DNA of 64,000 nt, from contig OX336389.2 in the NCBI GenBank assembly GCA_946902985.2, positions 130,917,572 to 130,981,571 of the forward strand. The letters are read 5' to 3'. This stretch comes from Meconema thalassinum. Its lineage: Eukaryota > Arthropoda > Insecta > Orthoptera > Tettigoniidae. This document shows, one piece after another, positions 56,893 to 64,000 of this stretch. How positions within the stretch are numbered: position 1 is the first letter of the stretch; each line of letters opens with the position of its first letter. The position numbers were made by a program, and so were the translations under genes. The notes under the pieces are model-generated. The model worked only from the letters and a program-made list of their open reading frames with translations, had not been told where the DNA came from and ran no database searches.

Positions 56893-58460
56893 GCCTACTT
56901 TCAATTTTTGTAGAAAATGGAAGTAGCATTATGAAATCTACACGGACCGAAGTGTCCATGTGTCAGTCTATGTGTGCACATGACACATGACACTTCAGTG
57001 TTATAGTTTACATCAACTCCATCTTAACAAAAGCAAAATGGTGGACATCTAAATGTTCAAAGCTTAAATCAAAGTACGATTGAGCTAATCATCAGATCTG
57101 CATCAAATTTTGAAAAAACATACCATCATGTTGTGAGCGTCTTGTGCCCAAATACAAGGTTATCAGCTATATTATTTCAAGATGGCAGCCGTGCGAATCA
57201 TGCAGGCATTATAACTCATGATTTTTGATCCAATGAATCAATGTTCACAGTTATTGGCATTCAGGTAAGCTTATATGAATACTAATTGTTACCAACGTGA
57301 TAGGTATATGAGAGTGCATATTGCGCGCAGCCTCCATCATGAAATTATAAAATATTAAAATAAATAACTCTGAACACATACTGTAAGAGCTACAGTAACG
57401 AATTATAGTGACAAGGCAGGATCACATATGTGGCTATGTAGGGCCAAAGCAAAATAACAGACTCTCCATTATTTGAAGATGGTGGCTGCGCGAAATATAA
57501 GAACATTCAAATCGACAACTCAGATTGAAATTGGGTCATTAAGACGAATCTTGCAAAGACGTAACCATCGTATAAGCTAAGTAATCTCAATTGTGTTGAT
57601 CTAAAGATCATCAAACTGAATATAGCGCAAAGCGGCCATATTGAAATTTGAAAATAAATTAATATCTCACGGTATCCTAGTGCTGTAATAGCGACATTCG
57701 GTACTAAAATAAAATCCTTGTACGTCACTTCGTGTGCCTAAATCAAAAGAAGAGTGACTCCATAGATTCAAGAAGGTGGCAAGGCGTATTCTACTATTAA
57801 AGTATACAAATTAGTAACTCAGGTTGTTATTGCACAATTAAGGTGAAACTTGATAGAAGAAGAGTAATATACAAGGGGAGTCAGTAGCATTTGTGAGAAT
57901 GTATCACATTGGATATAGCACGCATTGGCCATCCTGAAATTTCATAATTTAAAAGCAAATAACTCTGACGTAGAACTACTGTTACGAAAATGTGTGATGA
58001 GATAGAAACCAATATGGAGTATCGTATGCTCAAAACAAAATAACAGCGACATGAAATGGTGGTCGGCCGTAATATTAAAACGTAATTGTGAATCATTCAG
58101 AATGTAATCTCGCAATTAAAACGAAACTAAGGAAAAAATAACCATACGAGTAAAAGTTGTTTTATTACTACTAGGCTATATCCCCTCAGCCGTTTACATT
58201 GCCTTCTTGACCAGGAGCAGAAACTAGTCGTTGTTGGAATAAGCCATAAGTGTAACATTGAATGCAACACGTGGTGGTCATCTTGAAAATATAGAACATA
58301 GTAATAAGTAACTCAATACTGTACCGGTATAATTTTACGATATATTAGCGAAACATAGGAGTAATGTACATCCTTGAATGTAGTTTCCTAGGACAAAGTC
58401 AAAGGAATAGCGACTCGATACGTTCACGATGGCGGCTGCGCCAACAGTCCAAGTTTCACT
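56893..58460 (-). mobile_element. Repeat C copy 2, inverted
   Basis: It begins with the hairpin (56893-56927, GCCTACTTTCAA against TGGAAGTAGC) that ends copy 1. Cores alternate: direct at 57182, 57479, 57773, 58056 and 58429; inverted at 57335, 57637, 57930 and 58279. Spacing is 126-158 bp with one interval of 223. Words such as AAGATGGCAGCCGTGCGAAT and GCGGCCATATTGAAATTT are the core forms. Non-coding. Confidence 0.65.
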
Positions 58461-58741
58461 TCCATAAAGTGTCACGGTTTACTATCCCCTGTATTTCATG
58501 TGATAACAATAGGCCAAAGTGTATGTTTAATTTCCTGCAATTTCTGTGTAAGCCTATATACAATCATTGCTATCCTGAAAAGTGTACTGAAAAACTTAGA
58601 TGTAGCCTACTAGTAATAAAACAACTCGTTGAGGGCGTTAGTCTTCCAAGTCACCACTGCTCAGCAATGTAACCTGCAGATTGCGGGTTGACTCGGGTCC
58701 ACTCAGCCGTTCACATTGCCTTCTTGACCAGGAGCAGAAAG
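58188..58741 (+). repeat. 40-bp direct repeat, 515 bp apart
   Basis: CTCAGCCGTTTACATTGCC, then TTCTTGACCAGGAGCAGAAA occurs at 58188-58228 and, with one or two changes, at 58702-58741. It may mark a local duplication at the end of repeat C copy 2. An S1-like scrap follows at 58745-58800. Confidence 0.7.
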
Positions 58742-58801
58742 CTCATTTGCACTCCACGAGGTTCAGTGCACTCCGTTCTAGGCCTCTCGCCAGTTTTAAT
58801 A

Positions 58802-59006
58802 TCCTTTCTAGGTAACCCTGCAACATTAGACCGGCTATTTTAATTGAAAAGATCATATTCATCCATACAAGGTCCGTCCTGACAATTTTCACAGATTTTA
58901 GCCTACTAAAAGTAGTGGGCATGTTTCCTCGTCTCATTCCAATCACAATGAAATTATTCTGAAAGTCACTGTGTAGTTCTTTGCTGTTAATATTATTATT
59001 ATTATT
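58802..59006. other. Short unassigned stretch
   Basis: It ends with a TTA run (58990-59006) in which repeat D sits. Confidence 0.5.
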
Positions 59007-59574
59007 ACTAGCAGTAGTGCCCGGCTTCGCCCGGTGGATTTATTTGTTTTACAGAACTGGAGCACTCAAGGATAAGGATCGGAATAAATGAAAGTAAATT
59101 AAAAGCACCAACGCTTATTGAATCTGATAACCTCAGTATACTGCACCAACACCATCGCCCTTATACAGAGGCATACTATTGTCATGATGATAACTGTTTT
59201 AAGGGGCCTAAGAAATCTTTTTGCACTAATTACTCCCCGTGAATGCAATTTATAAGCAGCTCGCAATTCTGCACCAGAACATTGGTAGGGGCGACGTGAT
59301 GCAGCCCGCATTACATGGCAACAATAGACTTCGGTATTATTGAAGCCGTTCAGGAGCGTTTGTTCTTCCGACTTACTGAACAAAAATCAATCTTTAAGGT
59401 TACCCGAGAGGTGTAGCCTAATGCTACATAGCCTAAATTATTCCTCTTGAATCAGGCTATCATATACAAAAAGAATATTTCGAATCCGACTGGTAGTTCC
59501 AGAGATTAGCGCGTTTAAACACACAAACAAACAAACAAACACACAAACTCTTCAGCTTTATTATATTAGTATAG
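59007..59574 (+). mobile_element. Repeat D, non-coding element in a (TTA)n run
   Basis: It starts TACTAGCAGTAGTGCCCGGC and ends with (ACAA)n (59519-59547) then TCTTCAGCTTTATTATATTA and TAGTATAGATT. The end block GAGATTAGCGCG, (CAAA)n, AGCTTTATTATATTAGTATA is a layout I have seen in Helitron-like insect repeats (from memory). TTA units flank both sides. Confidence 0.6.

Positions 59575-59637
<63 letters not shown>
59574..59637 (+). repeat. (TTA)n microsatellite
   Basis: About 20 uninterrupted TTA units. Ile-repeat frames here are artefacts. Confidence 0.95.
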
Positions 59638-59883
59638 GTGTTAGATGCCATTTTACTGTGTTGCCTTAGAAAGCAAATTTTTTTCAGTCGGTCAACACGA
59701 TTGTGCACAGTTGGGAATGGATGATTCCCTTTGCTTGATAAAAAATAAAATAAAAAAAATGAGATTAATAAATACACTAACTTGGGTGACCAGTTTCAAT
59801 CGTCTAATGATCATCATCAGATCCATTACCCTTAGGATATAAAATCTATGTCTGAAAGTATGGGTGAAATCATTTACAATATA

Positions 59884-62125
59884 CAGGGAGAGTCACCTAA
59901 AACTTGCACCACAAATATTTCGGAAATGGGAAGTGCTATTGATGTGGGGTTTTCACAGACTGGCTTGGTAGTCAGGGGCTCGTATTTTTGCCATATAAAC
60001 AAATCTGAATAATACTTCGAACGTGTATTCATTGAGCAATCGAACACTTTTTAAATGGAACAATGCCTATTGACATTAACAAAATAAAAGTAGGGTAAAT
60101 TAGAACATCAGTGGCTTTTGTTGCAGGATTCTAGTGCAGATGGTTTGCGAGAGGTCATATGTTCAAAAGTTTCCACACCGACACTTGTACATACCTGTGG
60201 TAGCACAAACTAAAGAAAAAATTACAGTCAGTCTGAAAGACTAGACGTTATATCATTTCAAATGACGCATACTACAAAAGCCGCAGGACTCTTTCAACAG
60301 ACTTCATTACCCATTAACTTAGGCTTCTCGCGTGGGCACCTCTTTAAGGTTCACCCTGTATTTGAGCCTGACATCTTTTACAACTCTTTAAGGGTCACCC
60401 ATTATTTGAATCTGATATCTTGCAAACCTCGTTAAGGGTCACCCTGTATTTGATTGAATCTAACATACTGTACACCTCGTTAAGTGTCACCCTGTATTTT
60501 GCTCTGACATCCTGCACACTTCTTTAGGAGGCACCCTGTATTCTTATCTGGCATCTTGTATATCTCTTTAGAAGTCACCCTGTATTCTTGTGTGACATCT
60601 TGTACACCTCTTTAGGAGTCACCCTGTATTCTTATCTGGCATCTTGTATATCTCTTTAGAAGTCACCTTGTATTCTTGTGTGACATCTTGTACACCTCTT
60701 TAGGAGTCACCCTGTATTCTTGTCTGACATCTTGTGCACCTGTTTAGGAGTCACCTTGTATTCTTATCTGGCATCTTGTACACCTCTTTAGGAGTCACCC
60801 TGTATTCTTGTCTGACATCTTGTGCACCTCTTTAGGAGTCACCCTGTATTCTTCTCTGCCATCTTGTACACCTCTTTAAGAGACACCTTGTATTCTTATC
60901 CGGCATCTTGTATATCTCTTTAGGAGTCAGCCTGTATTCTTAGCTGGCATCTTGTACACCTCTTTAGGAGTCACCCTGTATTCTTATCTGACGTCTTGTA
61001 TATCTCTTTAGGAGTCACCCTGTATTCTTGTGTGACATCATGTACACCTCTTTAGGAGTCACCCTGTATTCCTGTCTGACATCCTGCACACCTCTTTAGG
61101 AGGCACCCTGTACTCTTATCTGGCATCTTGTATATCTCTTTAGAAGTCACCCTGTATTCTTGTGTGACATCTTGGACACCTCTTTAGGAGTCACCCTGTA
61201 TTCTTATCTGGCATCTTGTATATCTCTTTAGAAGTCACCCTGTATTCTTGTCTGACATCTTGTGCACCTGTTTAGGAGTCACCTTGTATTCTTATCTGGC
61301 ATCTTGTACACCTCTTTAGGAGTCACCCTGTATTCTTATCTGGCATCTTGTATATCTCTTTAGAAGTCACCCTGTATTCTTGTGTGACATCTTGTACACC
61401 TCTTTAGGAGTCACCCTGTATTCTTGTCTGACATCTTGTGCACCTGTTTAGGAGTCACCTTGTATTCTTATCTGGCATCTTGTACACCTCTTTAGGAGGC
61501 ACCCTGTACTCTTATCTGGCATCTTGTATATCTCTTTAGAAGTCACCCTGTATTCTTGTGTGACATCTTGTACACCTCTTTAGGAGTCACCCTGCATTCT
61601 TCTCTGCCATCTTGTACACCTCTTTAAGAGTCAGCTTATATTCTTATCTGGCGCCTTGTATATCTCTTTAGGAGTCACCCTGTATTCTTATCTGGCATCT
61701 TGTACACCTCTTTAGGAGTCACCCTGTATTCTTATCTGGCATGTTGTACACCTCTTTAGGAGTCACCCTGTATTATTTTCGCTTCGCTCGAAGCCCCAGG
61801 TCGCTCGACGCCCCAGGACTCTTTCAACAGACTCCATTAACCATTAACTTAGGCTTCCCGCGTGGCTGCATGACGTCACGCATTCGCCGACCTTTACCCA
61901 TTAACTTAGGCTTCCCGCGCGGCTGCATGACGTCACAGTCTCCGTCCTGCGTAACATTAGACCAAAAGCATAACGACGAAGTCGACAAGATCATTTGAAA
62001 TGATAAAACAAACGTGAATACACTCCTTATGTGGGTTCTGACAAGTAAAGTGCACACTGACCTTCAAATGTTGTGTTCAAAATGACCGAAATATTTTCAG
62101 TGCAAGTTTTAGGTGACTCAGCCTG
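59884..62125. mobile_element. TIR transposon J with an internal minisatellite
   Basis: Ends CAGGGAGAGTCACCTAAAAC and (complement) CAGGCTGAGTCACCTAAAAC extend about 40 bp with mismatches, flanked by TA (59882-59883, 62126-62127). The empty site is readable in element E copy 2 (TTTACAATAAGTACATT). The interior holds a minisatellite plus three copies of a TTAACTTAGGCTTCCCGCG-like word (near 60313, 61847 and 61900). No transposase. Confidence 0.88.
60337..61776 (+). repeat. 44-bp minisatellite, about 32 units
   Basis: The unit reads CTTGTACACCTCTTTAGGAG, TCACCCTGTATTCTTATCTG, GCAT. Variants (TATCTC/CACCTC and GGCAT/GACAT) alternate in much of the array, giving an 88-bp higher-order period. The first four units are the most diverged. 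Each unit contains TTAGGAGTCACCCTGTAT, close to the right tip of the host transposon. Confidence 0.95.
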
Positions 62126-62341
62126 TATACACTTATTAAGTTGCAGTATCTGGATGGAGAGCCTGTACAATACAATCTTAACCGACCATTTAACAACAAT
62201 TTCATAGTCACTCTAAACAAGAAAATTTTGAAAGTCAACCAGAAATTCCAGTATCTTAACAAAACATCACATAGACTATAACTAACAAATACTGACGAGT
62301 TGCATTATCTTAACCCCACTAATACTGCAACAAAATAAGTG

Positions 62342-62664
62342 TGAAAATCCACAACCTGGTTCCAGTTGACCGACCGGGTCAGGGATGGAATGAATGAAGC
62401 CCCTATCTAGCGGCGAGGATATGAACTGTGCCGGCTGCCAAAGCCTATAGCACTCCTCTGAGGCAATGATTAAATGAATGGCAGATGAAATGATAGTGGA
62501 GAGTGTTGCTGGAATTAAATTTTTGACAGGGAAAACCGGAGTACCCGGAGAAAAACCTGTCTGCCTCCGTATTGTCCAGCACAGATCTCGCATGGAGTGA
62601 CCGGGATTTGAACCACGGACCCAGCGGTGAGAGGCCGGCGTGCTGCAGCCTAAGCCACGGAGGC
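62342..62664 (-). mobile_element. SINE S2, minus copy
   Basis: Head at the right with B-box GGTTCAAATCCCGG (about 62601-62614), tail at the left TGAAAATCCACAACCTGG. It matches the other two S2 copies. Inserted in element E copy 3. Confidence 0.9.
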
Positions 62665-62940
62665 TTAACTAAATAATTGGATATACTTTACCCATATTTT
62701 CAGGCATAGATTTTATAGCCCAAGTATAACGGATCTGATGATGATCGTTAGACGATCGAAACTGGTCATCCAAGTGCATTTATTAATCTCATGTAAAATT
62801 TTTTCAGGATTAGGGCATGACCCACAATAGGGCCCAACCATGTTGACCGACTGAAAACATCAAACTACGTTTACTAAGGTAACACTGCAAAATGGCTTCA
62901 AACACCATTAATATTATTCATTTTATATTAAACCTGTGTC

Positions 62941-63440
62941 GCCTCCGTAGCGTAGCGGTCAGCATGGTTAGCTGCCACCCCGGAGGTCCTGGGTTCGATT
63001 CCCAGCTCTGCCACGAAATTTGAAAAGTGGTATGAGGACTGGAACGGGGTCTACTCAGCCTCGGGTGGTCCAAATGAGTAGAGGGGGTTCGATTCCCACC
63101 TCAGCCATCCTCGAAGTGGTTTTCCGTGGTTTCCCACTTCGTCTTCGGGCAAATGCCGGGATGGTACCTACTTTCAGGCCACGGCCGCCTCCTTCCCTCT
63201 TCCTAGCCTATCCATCCCAATCTTCCATCCCTTCCCATCCCTCATGAGGCCCCTGTTCGCTTTGCAGGTGAGGCCGCCTGGGCGACGTGCTGATCACACC
63301 TCCCCAGTTGTATCCAACCCGACCAGATGTTCCAAGCTCCAGGACACTGCCCATAGAGGCGGTAGTGGTGAGTTCCCTCGCTGAGTCCGTGGGAACCATC
63401 AACCTAGAGGGAAAATTGACTAAATAAAATAAAAATAAAA
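62941..63440 (+). mobile_element. SINE S1b, longest copy
   Basis: A-box-like TAGCGTAGCGGTC, B-box GGTTCGATTCCCAGC (62992-63006), GGAACGGGGTCTACTCAGCC, a second B-box GGTTCGATTCCCACC (63086-63100), the central block, GCCACGGCCGCCTCCTTCCC, and a distal part (AGGCCCCTGTTCGCTTTGC, GGCGGTAGTGGTGAG) ending in an AAATAAA-rich tail. At about 500 bp it is the fullest of the S1 group. Confidence 0.92.
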
Positions 63441-64000
63441 TTATATTAAACCTACAGAGTTAACTCTCAGGCTATAACAAATCAGCACGGTTTCCCATTG
63501 TCTAGTTTGTCCAGATGCAAGCAGCCAATTCATCGTCTATCAAGACACTGCTCATAAATAGTTCGCTTAAATTATCGCCAGCTACATAACACACAGCAAT
63601 CTCCTATCATGATTGGCCATAAGGAACATTAATTTTCAAGCTGACATATAAACTAACTTAGTCAAGACGAATTCCACTGAGAAATGCTCAAGGTCTTGAA
63701 CACGTGCATCTAGCACCATTCGTTTCAGGTCGCATTATCTGGAGGAATACATGGAGACAAGTTGTAGAAGGCCACAGGGTCAACTGCAGTGTTGATACCA
63801 TATCTAGATCTCCTCAACGGCTCTGTCGCGATTCGTACTGAATGCCAACTATTTGACCTTCAGTCCTACGAAGTAACATTGCCAAGTAGAGCATGAAATA
63901 ACAACAGTATGACAGACACAACTTACTTGCGTACGATTAATAGCCAAGTGCCTGGCTTAATAGCAAAGTGGGTAGGACGAAGGATTCCAGGTTTGATTCT
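63441..64000. other. Unassigned DNA at window end
   Basis: A tRNA-like string AGGTTTGATTCT at the very end may start another SINE. Otherwise nothing is recognised. Confidence 0.45.

Larger units (their letters stand above)
59637..62913. mobile_element. Foldback element E copy 3, split by J and a SINE
   Basis: The left arm (TTTCAGTCGGTCAACACGAT at about 59684 on) is interrupted at 59883 by element J. The interior resumes at 62128, SINE S2 sits at 62342-62664, and the right arm ends near 62913. Outer arm words GCCATTTTACTGTGTTGCC on the left and AACACTGCAAAATGGC on the right pair up. Confidence 0.8.

Noticed and set aside
59460..59777. 105-residue minus frame with a poly-isoleucine run
   Set aside because: Produced by the (TTA)n microsatellite and repeat D.
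60337..61776. CRISPR array
   Set aside because: The 44-bp units are contiguous with no unique spacers, and the genome is eukaryotic in character.
62941..63012. Functional tRNA gene
   Set aside because: The A and B boxes are tRNA-like but acceptor and anticodon stems do not pair, and the same sequence starts a SINE in other places.

Overview
This window looks like animal nuclear DNA from a large, repeat-dominated arthropod genome, most likely an insect. It has no operons, rRNA, CRISPR arrays or ordinary prokaryote-style genes. Instead it holds tRNA-derived SINEs, Tc1/mariner/pogo/hAT transposons, LINE tails, a solo LTR, foldback elements, microsatellites, and AT-rich DNA between them. The repeat vocabulary reminds me of orthopteroid insects. 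That placement is from memory and weak. I found no intact host gene. The only convincing intact coding sequence is a 341-residue Tc1 transposase (27345-28370, minus).

Layout. 1-2650: LINE 3' end interrupted by a minus-strand solo LTR (TSD ATAT), with a foldback transposon with 236-bp arms in the LINE tail. 5.7-6.4 kb: two degenerate repeats of a possible chemoreceptor-like last exon. 10.0-14.4 kb: a large inverted element built of ~146-bp units, interrupted by a SINE and a LINE tail. 14.9-15.6 kb: second LINE fragment. 16.0-16.7 kb: TIR element with 10-bp TSD. 22.4-24.8 kb: CRE-like motif cluster, a broken THAP domain, and a possible C-terminal transposase remnant split by other repeats. 25.1-26.1 kb: SINE, hexanucleotide array, mariner C-terminus, SINE. 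27.0-28.7 kb: MITE X carrying the Tc1 element. 29.1-32.1 kb: foldback element E filled by two other repeats. 33.1-36.9 kb: second MITE X copy filled by 3.5 kb of nested elements including a hAT remnant. 38.8-40.9 kb: internally deleted mariner, a duplicated block and a pogo/Tigger element. 40.9-45.2 kb: SINEs, a long dispersed repeat, a hairpin repeat and a LINE fragment. 47-48.8 kb: repeat A (with a SINE) and element E. 50-58.5 kb: two opposed copies of a repeat whose units carry AAGATGGCGGC cores in alternating orientation. 59-63 kb: repeat D, then element E interrupted by a TIR transposon containing ~1.4 kb of a 44-bp minisatellite.

How the parts relate. Most features are stacked transposition events, and several can be ordered because other copies in the window give the empty site (Tc1 in MITE X, pogo in block L, element J in element E). 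The most unusual objects are a family of long non-coding repeats with short inverted/hairpin ends and ~146-bp periodic units, and a minisatellite whose monomer resembles the terminal repeat of the transposon carrying it. Everything rests on reading the sequence by eye. Family names beyond Tc1, mariner, pogo, hAT, THAP and SINE are tentative.
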